A stretch of 64,000 bases of DNA from Pseudodesulfovibrio senegalensis (GTDB lineage: Bacteria; Desulfobacterota; Desulfovibrionia; Desulfovibrionales; Desulfovibrionaceae), in the NCBI RefSeq assembly GCF_008830225.1, contig NZ_WAIE01000001.1, forward strand, positions 1,054,001-1,118,000, given 5' to 3'. Positions 46,334-54,175 of this stretch are shown piece by piece (the stretch's first letter is position 1; every line of letters starts with the position of its first letter). The notes under the pieces are model-generated. The model did no database searches. It had not been told where the DNA came from and worked only from the letters and a program-made list of their open reading frames with translations. Both the position numbers and the translations under genes were made by a program.

Positions 46334-46560
46334 CAGCCGCCACCCACTGCCGGGAAAAGGCCGAGCCTGTCACCATCCTGCAGTTCAGTGTCCAGATAGG
46401 CGCGGGCGCTGTTGACGAAGATCAGGTTGATCTCGTCGGGATCGATGCCGATCCTTTGGGCGACTTCCGCAACGGTTTCTCCCTTATTGATAGGGAAATC
46501 ATCTGAATTTTCAGGCAGGTGAGGGGCCAGCGTGGCAAAGCATTTCACGATGATTTTCAT
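46333..46560 (-). CDS. MoaD/ThiS-like sulfur carrier
   Basis: A 75-residue beta-grasp protein. It begins MKIIVKCFATLAPHLPE and ends FPAVGGG; the C-terminal Gly-Gly is the activation site for the E1-like partner. It would supply sulfur to the pterin dithiolene for the tungsten enzyme, or be dedicated to it. The ATG at 46560 is chosen as the first codon of the conserved frame; 12 upstream codons lack a site. Confidence 0.92.
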   Translation of the reverse strand: MKIIVKCFATLAPHLPENSDDFPINKGETVAEVAQRIGIDPDEINLIFVNSARAYLDTELQDGDRLGLFPAVGGG

Positions 46561-46598
46561 GGGGTGACAATAGCGCTTTTTGTGGATGATACGCAATC

Positions 46599-46619
46599 AA
46601 GTCGTATCGCATACGACTT
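46599..46619. promoter_or_regulatory. 21-bp palindrome upstream of the moaD-like gene
   Basis: AAGTCGTAT and ATACGACTT flank CGC exactly, 38-58 bp before the moaD-like start. It has the size of a dimeric regulator site. The ModE-type protein encoded two genes downstream is a candidate ligand. This is inference. Confidence 0.5.
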
Positions 46620-46665
46620 CTGGATACAGGTTGTGGCATCGTCGGCATGTGCTGCCGCACAACAA

Positions 46666-46698
46666 GCGGGCCGCACTGCAGTATGCAGAACGGCCCGC
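46666..46698 (-). terminator. Terminator hairpin after the oxidoreductase gene
   Basis: GCGGGCCG and CGGCCCGC pair, with a second inner stem CTGCA/TGCAG. On the minus strand it is followed by TTGTTGTG. It separates the oxidoreductase gene from the moaD-moeB genes. Confidence 0.65.
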
Positions 46699-46713
46699 AA
46701 TGGTGTTGTTCGA

Positions 46714-48441
46714 TTATTCTACCTTGGCGGCCTGCAGTTCTTCGACCGAGAAATCCCAGACCACATTGTGCGGCGGCAGTTTTTCGGTGGAGAAGAAGCG
46801 CGGGAGCTGGTCGTCGGTCTTGGTGAATCCGGCGCGTTTGTTGAAGTCCAGCTCGTCCTTGAGGCAGTTGACGCCAAGGGCCAGGAAGTCGTCCACGCTG
46901 AAGGGTTTTCCGGTTTGCGCGGTCACGAGATCAGCCATGATCTGTGCTCCGTTTTCCGCATCCAGAACAGCAAAGGCCACGAACAGGCACATGCCCAGGG
47001 CGTCGATGGAGGCCGTGGCGATTTGCAGGTTCTTGGAGGTCTCCACGTTGCCTTCCTTGCCAAGGCCGTCCACGTCGCCGCCGACCTTGAGCACGTTCTG
47101 GCACACGCCGTAGCCTGCGGTGTGGTCGCCGCCCATGGGGGTGGTGGCGTACGTTACGCCAACGCCCTTGACCGCGCGCGGGTCGTATGCAGGTAGGGAT
47201 TGGCCTTTGCAGGTGGGCAGGCGGTCCACGCCAAATGCTCCGCCGCAGAAGTCCACGCCGTTGGCGATGATGCGGCCCAGATGGTCTTCGGATCCGCATT
47301 TTTGCAGCAGGTCGATGGCGGCTTGGCCATCCCCCCACGGAATGATTCCGCCTTCCATTGCAATGGCGACCGAGTTGCCGATTTCGATTGTATCCATGCC
47401 TTTTTCATCACAGATGCGGTCCATGGTGGCAATGGCGTCGATGTCCTTGATCATGGAGTTGGCGCCGAGTGCCCAGATGGTTTCGTATTCGAAACCCGAG
47501 GTCAGGTATTCACCGTTTTTGTCGTTGTACTGCTGGGAGCACTGGATGACGCAACCGGTATGACAGCCTTCCTTGACCTTGCCGCCGCGTGCTTCAATGA
47601 GTTCGGCGATTTTCTCGCCGGAAATGTCGGCTGCGTGGTCGCATTGACCGTAACGGAAGTTCTTGGTGGGCAGTGCCCCGGCTTCGTTGATCACGTTGAC
47701 CAGAACGGCGGTGCCGAATCCGGGCAGGCCCTGGCTGGTGACAGGGTGGTTTTTGAGGATGCCCACCCATTCCTTGCGTGCGGTCTTGAACGCTTCGGCG
47801 TCGACCGGCTTGTACGGCTCGTTGGCTTCGGGATCAAGTACGATTGCCTTGACCTTTTTGGAGCCCAGCACCGCACCCATGCCGCCGCGACCTGCGGAGC
47901 GGGCCGGGCGTTTGTACGGGTCCGTGAACTGGATTGTTGCGGTCTTGCCGCATTTTTCGCCCACAGGGCCGACAAGGGCGGCAATGAGTTTGTCGCCGTA
48001 TTCGTCCAGCAGCTTGTCGTGGGCAGGGTAGTTGTCCATGCCCACGATATTGGAAGCGTCCTTGAATTCCACCTTGTCGCCGGAAATGAAGACCGTGCAG
48101 AAGGGTGCATCGGCTTCGGGTTTGTCTTCAAAGACGATGGCCAGCAGGTTGAGTTTGGGCATTTTGTGGGCAAACAGACCGCCGGAATTGGATTCCTTGA
48201 TGCCGCCGGTCAGCGGGGATTTTGCACCCACGGAGACTCTGCCGGAGTTGGCTGCGGTGGAGCCTGCCAGAATGCCGCCGGCAATGACGAGCTTGTTTTC
48301 CGCGCTCAGCGGATGGCAGTTTGCCGGAACTTCCGTGTTGATGAGCCGTGAAGTCAGGGCGCGTCCGCCGAGGTTGGCGTATTGCCCCATGTCTTCAAAA
48401 GAATATTCCCGGGTTCGGGTATTGATGCGCAAAATTCTCAT
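46714..48441 (-). CDS. aor: Aldehyde:ferredoxin oxidoreductase (tungsten enzyme)
   Basis: A 575-residue protein of the AOR family, which uses bis-tungstopterin and one [4Fe-4S] cluster to oxidise aldehydes to acids with ferredoxin, probably in the cytoplasm. The N-terminal domain shows NLGGRALTSRLI and SGRVSVGAKSPLTGG; RSAGRGGMGAVLGSKK is a pterin-binding segment. Cluster Cys are in EGCHTGCVIQCSQ (Cys-x3-Cys-x3-Cys, subfamily spacing differing from the x2-x3 of Pyrococcus AOR) plus a distant Cys in LGVNC. The neighbours for tungstate uptake and sulfur carrier support tungsten use. Confidence 0.95.
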   Translation of the reverse strand: MRILRINTRTREYSFEDMGQYANLGGRALTSRLINTEVPANCHPLSAENKLVIAGGILAGSTAANSGRVSVGAKSPLTGGIKESNSGGLFAHKMPKLNLLAIVFEDKPEADAPFCTVFISGDKVEFKDASNIVGMDNYPAHDKLLDEYGDKLIAALVGPVGEKCGKTATIQFTDPYKRPARSAGRGGMGAVLGSKKVKAIVLDPEANEPYKPVDAEAFKTARKEWVGILKNHPVTSQGLPGFGTAVLVNVINEAGALPTKNFRYGQCDHAADISGEKIAELIEARGGKVKEGCHTGCVIQCSQQYNDKNGEYLTSGFEYETIWALGANSMIKDIDAIATMDRICDEKGMDTIEIGNSVAIAMEGGIIPWGDGQAAIDLLQKCGSEDHLGRIIANGVDFCGGAFGVDRLPTCKGQSLPAYDPRAVKGVGVTYATTPMGGDHTAGYGVCQNVLKVGGDVDGLGKEGNVETSKNLQIATASIDALGMCLFVAFAVLDAENGAQIMADLVTAQTGKPFSVDDFLALGVNCLKDELDFNKRAGFTKTDDQLPRFFSTEKLPPHNVVWDFSVEELQAAKVE

Positions 48442-48479
48442 GCCTACCTCACCTGTTGTGTTTGTTTGATATTTCGATA

Positions 48480-48499
48480 GATTACTCGTTCAAGTAATC
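48480..48499. promoter_or_regulatory. Inverted repeat upstream of the oxidoreductase gene
   Basis: GATTACT and AGTAATC flank CGTTCA, 39 bp upstream of the AOR start and between the two divergent genes. It could be an operator for either. Its sequence differs from the palindrome at 46599. Confidence 0.4.
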
Positions 48500-48619
48500 A
48501 CATACTATTAACTATACATCCTTGAAGAAAAAAATGTCAAAAAAAACAAACCATTGTGCTGTGTCAGGCATAATGCCTCAAGGTCAGGAAAGTGGTATGT
48601 CCTTGCGAGGAGGAAGGAC

Positions 48620-49186
48620 ATGTCTGAAATGATTCGAATCGAGTTGCCGTTACGTCCCGCTGTGGTTGCCCGGTGGTCTGCTTGTGCGCAAAAGGGGATG
48701 GCGATTCCCTGTCGTATCGGCGAAAGTCTCGCTGATATTCTTACCAAGCAGCTGGGGATGGACGCCCAGTATCTGGAGACCGTTGTGCGGACGGTGTTTC
48801 ATAATTCCAGTCCGGTGGATTCTTTGGACACGATCATGGTTGCCGATGGAGACATGATCGCTTTGGCCGGTGCCATGCCGGGGCTGGTAGGCATTGCCAT
48901 GGGGCGCAACAGCCCGGTGGGCGGATTTCGGAGCGATATCAGCAACCATTCAATGGATGTGGTTGATGCAGGCAAGGGCCGGATAACAATCAAGGCTTTC
49001 AACGTGGTGGTACCGGAATTGGTGCGCTTGGCATTGGGGCACGGCGTGTTTGTTGAAGCGGAATTGGCTCTGGAGCTGTTGCAGGATGCAGTGGGGAGTA
49101 CGGACGATAAAGGACCGGGTGTGCTGGAAAGAATCGGGCAAATGCGTGGTGAGGTCTTGCTGGGCGTGGATTGGCAACAGACGTGA
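48620..49186 (+). CDS. Unknown protein, possible divergent beta-grasp domain
   Basis: A 188-residue soluble protein divergent from aor, with AGGAGGAAGG before its ATG. Residues 30-95 align by eye with the MoaD-like protein of this cluster: VFHNSSPVDSLDT, then DGDMIALAGAMPG, against VNSARAYLDTELQ, then DGDRLGLFPAVGG. The C-terminal Gly-Gly of a carrier is not exposed; about 90 further residues follow. A Cys in IPCRIGES is present. This is inference; no family is recognised. A degraded relative of its 3' end occurs at 50575. Confidence 0.65.
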   Translation: MSEMIRIELPLRPAVVARWSACAQKGMAIPCRIGESLADILTKQLGMDAQYLETVVRTVFHNSSPVDSLDTIMVADGDMIALAGAMPGLVGIAMGRNSPVGGFRSDISNHSMDVVDAGKGRITIKAFNVVVPELVRLALGHGVFVEAELALELLQDAVGSTDDKGPGVLERIGQMRGEVLLGVDWQQT

Positions 49187-49257
49187 ATCGAGTGTAGACG
49201 ACGTTTTCGGACGTCGCATGGTGCGAATTTTTTCCAAAAAGAAACCCCGACCTCGGC
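49103..49257 (+). repeat. Direct repeat A (3' end of the 48620 gene plus downstream)
   Basis: The sequence from about 49103 to 49257 recurs at 50575-50735. Within the coding part similarity is moderate; from GCGTGGATTGGCAACAGACG through the noncoding stretch to the terminator region it is nearly identical. The repeats bracket about 1.3 kb of phage-like sequence. Confidence 0.8.
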
Positions 49258-49412
49258 CGGGTCGTGGCCGCCAAGGACATAACGGATTGGTCCGGCGGGC
49301 AGGGCATGTCCATGCGCTTCCCTGTCCCGTTGACAGCTTTAAGGGGTATGCTTATGAAAAACACCCCACCTCGCAGTGAAAAGCTTATAGGTATTGAGTG
49401 TTGCATATAGGA

Positions 49413-49748
49413 ATGTCAGACCAAATCTTTTTGAAAAACGCGCAGAAACTCCCCATGAAGGTTGTTGTTACAAGCCTGTTGTTTGTTACAGCGCTTTTAC
49501 CTGTTCCTTGGTTGGCAAACGGCATCAATTTGTCCGACTCCATAAACATTGCATGCCATACGCACCCCTTTGTCGTATCCTTTATGATCGCTGCGTATGC
49601 CATTTTCTTTTGGTCGGTCTTGGTCGTGTGTCGCAAACCAACAAAAAAGAATTTGTTGGGAATGTTTTTTTACGGATTGTTTCCAGCCAATTATCCCGGT
49701 TATCTGGTGGCAATGTTTCTGGCCATGCGCTTCTTTGGCAGCCGGTAA
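49413..49748 (+). CDS. Small membrane protein in the mosaic region
   Basis: About 111 residues from an ATG at 49413 (a TTG at 49398 would add five). Three hydrophobic helices are visible near 10-27, 45-66 and 80-105. No family recognised. It precedes the first gp46 fragment and may be phage or element cargo. Confidence 0.5.
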   Translation: MSDQIFLKNAQKLPMKVVVTSLLFVTALLPVPWLANGINLSDSINIACHTHPFVVSFMIAAYAIFFWSVLVVCRKPTKKNLLGMFFYGLFPANYPGYLVAMFLAMRFFGSR

Positions 49749-49756
49749 ACCTCTTT

Positions 49757-49865
49757 CCCTTCCATTCCCATTCCCATAACCCCATCTCGCAGGAGGTGGC
49801 GGCATGATAGCACGCATCGAGCAGAATGCCGGCGGCTGCGGCTTCGATCTGGTGCGCGACCCGGA
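49757..49865 (+). repeat. Repeat R1 (gp46 5' end and upstream)
   Basis: About 109 bp, including CCCATCTCGCAGGAGGTGGC, the ATG and the first 21 codons of a gp46-like gene, repeated at 50246-50356 with only scattered differences. A short trace of the junction (CCCCACCTCGCAG) also occurs near 49365. Confidence 0.85.
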
Positions 49866-49968
49866 GTCCGTATTTCCCGCGAGTGCCATGGCGTGGGCGG
49901 CGATTTTTATGTGTATGCGCTTCCTGAAAAGATTGAAGGTTGGGAGGCAATCAGTTATGAAATATAGC
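49804..49968 (+). pseudogene. Truncated phage gp46-like gene, 5' fragment
   Basis: The first 21 codons (MIARIEQNAGGCGFDLVRDP) match the gp46-like gene at 50295, then the sequence diverges. The following stretch in another frame reads GGDFYVYALPEKIEGWEAIS before a stop, which looks like the end of some unrelated protein. The segment is a mosaic of gene fragments. Confidence 0.6.
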
Positions 49969-49969
49969 T

Positions 49970-50236
49970 ATGAAGATCATTTGTGCTCGAATATATTTGG
50001 CTTTACTGGCCGGAACCATGCTCTTTATTTTTTGGTGGACCAGAGTTGGTCCCGAGTCTGTGGCATGGTGGGGAATCCCCGTTGCCTTGGCCGGTTTAGC
50101 CTGTGCGTTTTGGAAACCTGTCCGCTGGCGGGTGACGCTTGCCAGCGTTCTGCCTCTGTTTTTCCTTTTTGTGTTTGTATATATCATGCTGCAACCTCCG
50201 GTGTTTCCGGGTGGCGGCGGCACCTCTCCCTTTTAG
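49970..50236 (+). CDS. Small membrane protein in the mosaic region
   Basis: An 88-residue protein with three hydrophobic helices (about 6-22, 32-48, 56-76) ending in a Pro/Gly tail. There is no clear ribosome binding site for the ATG at 49970. It precedes the second gp46 copy as 49413 precedes the first. Confidence 0.4.
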   Translation: MKIICARIYLALLAGTMLFIFWWTRVGPESVAWWGIPVALAGLACAFWKPVRWRVTLASVLPLFFLFVFVYIMLQPPVFPGGGGTSPF

Positions 50237-50245
50237 CCTCCCGCT

Positions 50246-50356
50246 TTCCCTCCCATTCCCATTTTCATAACCCCATCTCGCAGGAGGTGGCGGCATGATA
50301 GCACGCATCGAGCAGAATGCCGACGGCTGCGGTTTCGATCTGGTGCGCGATCCGGA
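50246..50356 (+). repeat. Repeat R2 (gp46 5' end and upstream)
   Basis: Second copy of R1, with the same CCCATCTCGCAGGAGGTGGC core and gp46 start. Copies R1 and R2 are 489 bp apart. Confidence 0.85.
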
Positions 50357-50672
50357 CACCGGGCGGATTCAACTGTCCGGCACCGAGCAGCAACGCCAGA
50401 CCTCGCTGACCATCATGTCCGTTTTTTCCAACCGGCTGGCCGAGGGCGGCGACGAGCTGCCAGCGAGGCGCGGCTACTGGGGCGATTATCTGCTGCCGCG
50501 TATCGCGGGCAGTGAGGACAGGCTCGGTTCCAAACTCTGGACCCTCTCGCGCGAGGTCATCCGGCAGCAGGTGGGACGGACGAAAAGGACCGGATGTGAT
50601 GAAATGCATCAGGCAAATGCGTGGGGAAATTTTGCCGGGCGTGGATTGGCAACAGACGTGAATCGAGTGTAG
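50295..50672 (+). pseudogene. Phage gp46-like protein, C-terminus replaced
   Basis: An ORF of 125 codons. Residues 1-93 look like phage Mu gp46, a baseplate component: FDLVRDPDTGRIQLSG, then LPARRGYWGDYL and GSKLWTLSREV. After about residue 93 the frame runs into direct repeat B, so the native C-terminus is missing. No other tail gene remains, so it is a remnant. Confidence 0.65.
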
Positions 50673-50735
50673 ATGACGTTTTCGGACGTCGCATGGTGCG
50701 AAATTTTTCCAAAAAGAAACCCCGGCCAAGGCCGG
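50575..50735 (+). repeat. Direct repeat B next to tRNA-Val
   Basis: Partner of repeat A. Its 5' part resembles the 3' end of the 48620 gene at lower identity; the noncoding part from 50648 on is nearly identical. It ends in an intact terminator hairpin, which is degenerate in copy A. Confidence 0.8.
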
Positions 50736-50744
50736 GGTTTTGTG
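50718..50744. terminator. Bidirectional terminator downstream of tRNA-Val
   Basis: CCCCGGCC-AA-GGCCGGGG followed by TTTT rightward; on the minus strand the same stem is followed by TTTCTTTTT. It ends the tRNA-Val transcript. Confidence 0.85.
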
Positions 50745-50751
50745 TGCTGGG

Positions 50752-50828
50752 TGGTGGGCGATACAAGATTTGAACTTGTGACTTCCACCGTGTGAAGATG
50801 GCGCTCTAACCAACTGAGCTAATCGCCC
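50752..50828 (-). tRNA. tRNA-Val (CAC anticodon)
   Basis: A 77-nt cloverleaf on the minus strand: acceptor GGGCGAT/ATCGCCC, anticodon loop TTCACAC with CAC at 34-36, T arm ACAAGTTCAAATCTTGT, and encoded CCA. Its 3' end faces the phage mosaic. Confidence 0.9.
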
Positions 50829-51016
50829 AACAGGAGGTGGTTTATATACGTTGGCGTGGTGGTTGGCAAGAGCTTTTTTAAGTTGTCGGTCATGTTTTTG
50901 TTTTTTCGGTTTTCATTCGGTTTGGCCCTTTTTGATCAAAGGGGGGCATGTCTGTGTTTCCATGCATGACCCTTTGATAATCCCGGATTCAATTTGTTTC
51001 AGTTTCAGTGGAGATG

Positions 51017-51067
51017 TGTAACAAAGACGATACATTAGCGCGTTATTTTGTAACACTGCATTGTTAC
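51017..51067 (+). promoter_or_regulatory. TGTAACA repeats upstream of alkaline phosphatase
   Basis: TGTAACA occurs at 51017-51023 and 51049-51055, 32 bp apart (about three helical turns), and an inverted half-site TGTTAC at 51062-51067 forms a palindrome with the second. The spacing suggests a regulator such as PhoB, but the match to the enteric pho box is only partial. The 292-bp gap from tRNA-Val otherwise shows no gene. Confidence 0.45.
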
Positions 51068-51120
51068 TTCAACCTCACTACAAAAAGATGTTTCAAACCG
51101 TTTTTATGGAGGTTGAATTG

Positions 51121-52590
51121 ATGATTATCGGCAACAAGACAATGAAATCATTCATTGCCATTCTGATTATGGCTGCTGTCATGATTTCCGGCAGCATTGA
51201 TGCCCGGGCCGCAAAAGGCGCGAAGTATGTCTTTTTCTTCATCGGCGACGGCATGGGCATCCCCCAGCGCACCGCAGCCGAGCAGTTCACCGGCAAGAAA
51301 CTGCTCATCGACACCATGCCTGCACAGGGCATTACCACGACCTACGCCAACGACCGTTTCATCACCGGGTCCGCGGCTTCTGCCACGGCGCTTGCCTCGG
51401 GCCAGAAGACCAATATCAACTATATTGGCGTGGACCCGAATTTCAAGGCGGTCAAGACCGTTGCTGAAATGGCCAAGGAGCAGGGCAAGAAGGTCGGCAT
51501 CGTTTCCAGCGTTTCCATTGACCATGCCACCCCGGCCGCTTTCTATGCTCACGTGAAGACCCGCAAGATGTATCATGAGATTGATTGTGCGCTGGCCAAC
51601 AGCGGTTTTGACTTTTTTGGCGGCGGCGGTTTGAAGGATCCGGCAGGAAAGAAGTCCAAGAAACCTCTGGGCGATGCCCTGAAAATGGCCAAGGACAACG
51701 GCTACAGGATCATCAACAACAAGCGTGATTTCATGGCGCTGAAACCCGGCGACGGCAAGGTGTTGGCCTGGAACGAATGGCTGCAGGACGGCAAGGCCAT
51801 GCCGTATGTCATGGACATGACCGACAAGGACATCACCCTGCCTGAATTTACCGGCAAGGCCATTGAAATGCTGGACAACGACAAGGGCTTTTTCCTGATG
51901 GTCGAAGGCGGCAAGATTGACTGGGCATGTCATGCCAACGACGCCACCGCGTCCCTGATTAACACCCGCTCCTTTGACGATTCGGTCAAGGTGGCCATGG
52001 ATTTCTACAAGAAGCATCCTGATGAAACCCTGATCATCGTCACCGGCGACCACGAATGCGGCGGTCTGACCCTCGGTTTTGCCGGAACCAAGTATTCCTC
52101 CAACTTCAAGCTGCTCAATGCCCAGAAAACCTCCTTCCAGAAGTTCTCGGACGAAATCATCAAGAAGTTCAAGGCAGACAATGGTGCCAATGCTTCCTTC
52201 AACGCGATGAAGCCGATCATCACCGCCAATTTCGGCCTGAAGTTCGAAGGTGACGCCAAGGCGGATCCTCTGGTGCTGGCTCCGTATGAGGTAGAAATGG
52301 TCAAGGCTTCCTTTGACCGCTCCATGAGGGGCGACAAGGAAGGTTCCAAGGACAGTGAAACGTATTTGCTCTATGGTGAATATGAACCGCTGACCGTTTC
52401 CCTGACTCACATTCTGAACAACAAGGCCGGTCTTGCCTGGACTTCCTACAAGCATACCGGCGTCCCGGTTTCCACCTCCGCCATCGGTGTGGGGTCCGAA
52501 GCATTCAACGGCTATTATGACAATACCGACGTGGCCAAGAAGGTCATGAGCGCCATGGGCATCGCTCCCAGGGTGTACGCGGCCAAATAA
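51121..52590 (+). CDS. phoA: Alkaline phosphatase
   Basis: A 489-residue exported enzyme. The signal peptide spans about 1-31 (SFIAILIMAAVMISG, cleavage near ARA). The metal site FFIGDGMGIPQ, the nucleophile in TGSAASATALASG and the later TGDHECGGLTLG (Asp, His ligands) are intact. It frees phosphate from esters in the periplasm. GGAGG lies before the ATG at 51121. The symbol reflects function; the sequence is of the broad alkaline phosphatase family. Confidence 0.92.
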   Translation: MIIGNKTMKSFIAILIMAAVMISGSIDARAAKGAKYVFFFIGDGMGIPQRTAAEQFTGKKLLIDTMPAQGITTTYANDRFITGSAASATALASGQKTNINYIGVDPNFKAVKTVAEMAKEQGKKVGIVSSVSIDHATPAAFYAHVKTRKMYHEIDCALANSGFDFFGGGGLKDPAGKKSKKPLGDALKMAKDNGYRIINNKRDFMALKPGDGKVLAWNEWLQDGKAMPYVMDMTDKDITLPEFTGKAIEMLDNDKGFFLMVEGGKIDWACHANDATASLINTRSFDDSVKVAMDFYKKHPDETLIIVTGDHECGGLTLGFAGTKYSSNFKLLNAQKTSFQKFSDEIIKKFKADNGANASFNAMKPIITANFGLKFEGDAKADPLVLAPYEVEMVKASFDRSMRGDKEGSKDSETYLLYGEYEPLTVSLTHILNNKAGLAWTSYKHTGVPVSTSAIGVGSEAFNGYYDNTDVAKKVMSAMGIAPRVYAAK

Positions 52591-52612
52591 GACGTCAAAA
52601 ACGCATAACTAC

Positions 52613-52645
52613 CGGGCGGAGCGGCTGATGCTGCTTCGCCCGTTT
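52613..52645 (+). terminator. Hairpin after the alkaline phosphatase gene
   Basis: CGGGCG and CGCCCG pair around an 18-nt loop that can fold further, followed by TTTTT. Confidence 0.65.
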
Positions 52646-52660
52646 TTCATCAGGGGCATC

Positions 52661-53809
52661 ATGTCAGAACAACGCACCGCACGAAATCGTGACAGGTTTC
52701 TCGTCATCTTTTTTTGTTTTCTCACCGGGATTTTGTATTTTGTTCCTTCGGGGTTCGAAGGCCATGTCCGGCAGGATTCCATTCGCAGCAAGGCCAAGAT
52801 TCTCTCCGTGGACAATGCCAACGTGCAGATATTCGGCATGATCCAGAAGGGCGAACAGGATGTGACCATGGAAATACTGGACGGTCCTTTTGCCGGACAG
52901 CGTTTTGACGGCTACAACCAGTTGCTGGGCCAGATGGACCGGGACAAGATATTCAAACCCGGGGACACGGCTTTGGCCGTGATCAGTCTGGACCAGCATG
53001 GCGGTGTGGAGCTGGTCAATCCCTCCGACCATTATCGGCTTGATCTGGAGTTGTTTTTGCTGCTGCTTTTTTCCGGGCTTTTGCTGTTGTTCGGCGGGTG
53101 GACCGGTGCCAAGGCTTTGCTTTCCTTTCTTTTTACAGCGATGACCATATGGAAGGTGTTGGTGCCGCTTTTGTTGCAGGGCATGAATCCCATTCTTCTT
53201 TCCCTTGGCATCGTGGCATTTTTGACTGCCTCGGTGATTTTTCTGGTGGCCGGTCCCACACGGACAGGAGTGGTCGCTTTTATGGGTGCCTTGCTTGGCG
53301 TGGCAACAAGTTGTTTTCTGGCGGAATATTTTGCTGGGCAGTTTCACGTGCATGGCGCGGTCATGCCGTTTGCCGAGACCCTTTTGTATTCCGGCTATGG
53401 GCATCTGAACCTGACGCATATTTATGTTGCGGCGGTGTTTATCGCCTCATCTGGTGCCGTCATGGATTTGGCCATGGATGTGGCGGCCAGCATGAACGAA
53501 GTGGTCGAAAAAAAGCCCGATATTTCGCGTGCCGAGGCGTTCCGTTCCGGAATCCGGGTCGGCAGGGCGGTTGTTGGGACCATGACAACCACGCTTTTGC
53601 TGGCCTATTCGGGCGGGTTCATCACTCTGCTCATGGCCTTCATGGCACAGGGGATTCCGTTAGCCAATACGTTCAACTTCATCTATGTGGCCGTGGAGAT
53701 TCTCAAGACATTGGTGGGCAGCTTCGGGCTGGTGACAGTGGGACCGTTCACAGCCATGATCGGCGCGTTGCTGTATGCTCGGCGTCGAGATGTCGTCAGC
53801 GTCGAATGA
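52661..53809 (+). CDS. YibE/F-like membrane protein
   Basis: A 382-residue protein. One N-terminal helix (about 14-30), a soluble beta-rich region to about 120 and then seven or eight helices follow the YibE/F family pattern. The segment SGAVMDLAMDVAASMNEV is characteristic. Function not established; a transport role is often assumed. The start MSEQRTARNR at 52661 follows GGGGCATC. Confidence 0.85.
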   Translation: MSEQRTARNRDRFLVIFFCFLTGILYFVPSGFEGHVRQDSIRSKAKILSVDNANVQIFGMIQKGEQDVTMEILDGPFAGQRFDGYNQLLGQMDRDKIFKPGDTALAVISLDQHGGVELVNPSDHYRLDLELFLLLLFSGLLLLFGGWTGAKALLSFLFTAMTIWKVLVPLLLQGMNPILLSLGIVAFLTASVIFLVAGPTRTGVVAFMGALLGVATSCFLAEYFAGQFHVHGAVMPFAETLLYSGYGHLNLTHIYVAAVFIASSGAVMDLAMDVAASMNEVVEKKPDISRAEAFRSGIRVGRAVVGTMTTTLLLAYSGGFITLLMAFMAQGIPLANTFNFIYVAVEILKTLVGSFGLVTVGPFTAMIGALLYARRRDVVSVE

Positions 53810-54146
53810 TTTTCAAGAGAGCTCCGGTTACGCAGAAGAAAAGACCGATCCACCACAGGGCCAAGGCCAGTTGGGTCGTGACCAGCACATAGGTGAGTTT
53901 TGCGGCCCATTCAAGAGGGATGTGTTGCAAAAGGGTCAGGCTGTTCAGGTCCAGAAAAGGCTGGATCGCATCGGCCACGGTCAGGGATGCATCGGCCCCC
54001 AACAGGTGGCAGCCGCCCTGCCACGCCAGTGCGCCAAGACAGCCGCACCAGAAAAGTATGCATAGTTTCAAGAACATGCATGGCAGTATCGCATTGTCCG
54101 TCCGCAAAGTCATCATCAATAATAGCCTTGAAAAGTTTGGAGTCAT
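53796..54146 (-). CDS. Small membrane protein, unknown
   Basis: Up to 116 residues with two hydrophobic segments (about 25-45 and 85-110) and a Cys-rich first helix (CILFWCGCLGALAWQGGC). The start is uncertain; an internal Met before FLKLCILF is possible. Convergent with the YibE/F gene, whose stop it overlaps by 14 bp. Divergent from the PilZ-like gene. Confidence 0.55.
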   Translation of the reverse strand: MTPNFSRLLLMMTLRTDNAILPCMFLKLCILFWCGCLGALAWQGGCHLLGADASLTVADAIQPFLDLNSLTLLQHIPLEWAAKLTYVLVTTQLALALWWIGLFFCVTGALLKIIRR

Positions 54147-54175
54147 ATCATGATTTGAAGAAGCAAGGAGTAATC

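Noticed and set aside
47200-48351. Rightward 383-codon frame inside aor
   Set aside because: Antisense shadow of a clearly assigned enzyme gene.
49103-50744. CRISPR array
   Set aside because: Repeats occur only twice, are over 100 bp and are not regularly spaced.
50752-50828. tRNA with possible TCA anticodon (selenocysteine)
   Set aside because: Correct pairing of the anticodon stem places CAC at positions 34-36, and the arm lengths are those of an ordinary tRNA-Val.
51148-52455. Long antisense frame opposite alkaline phosphatase
   Set aside because: The sense gene has a signal peptide and active-site motifs; the antisense frame has neither.
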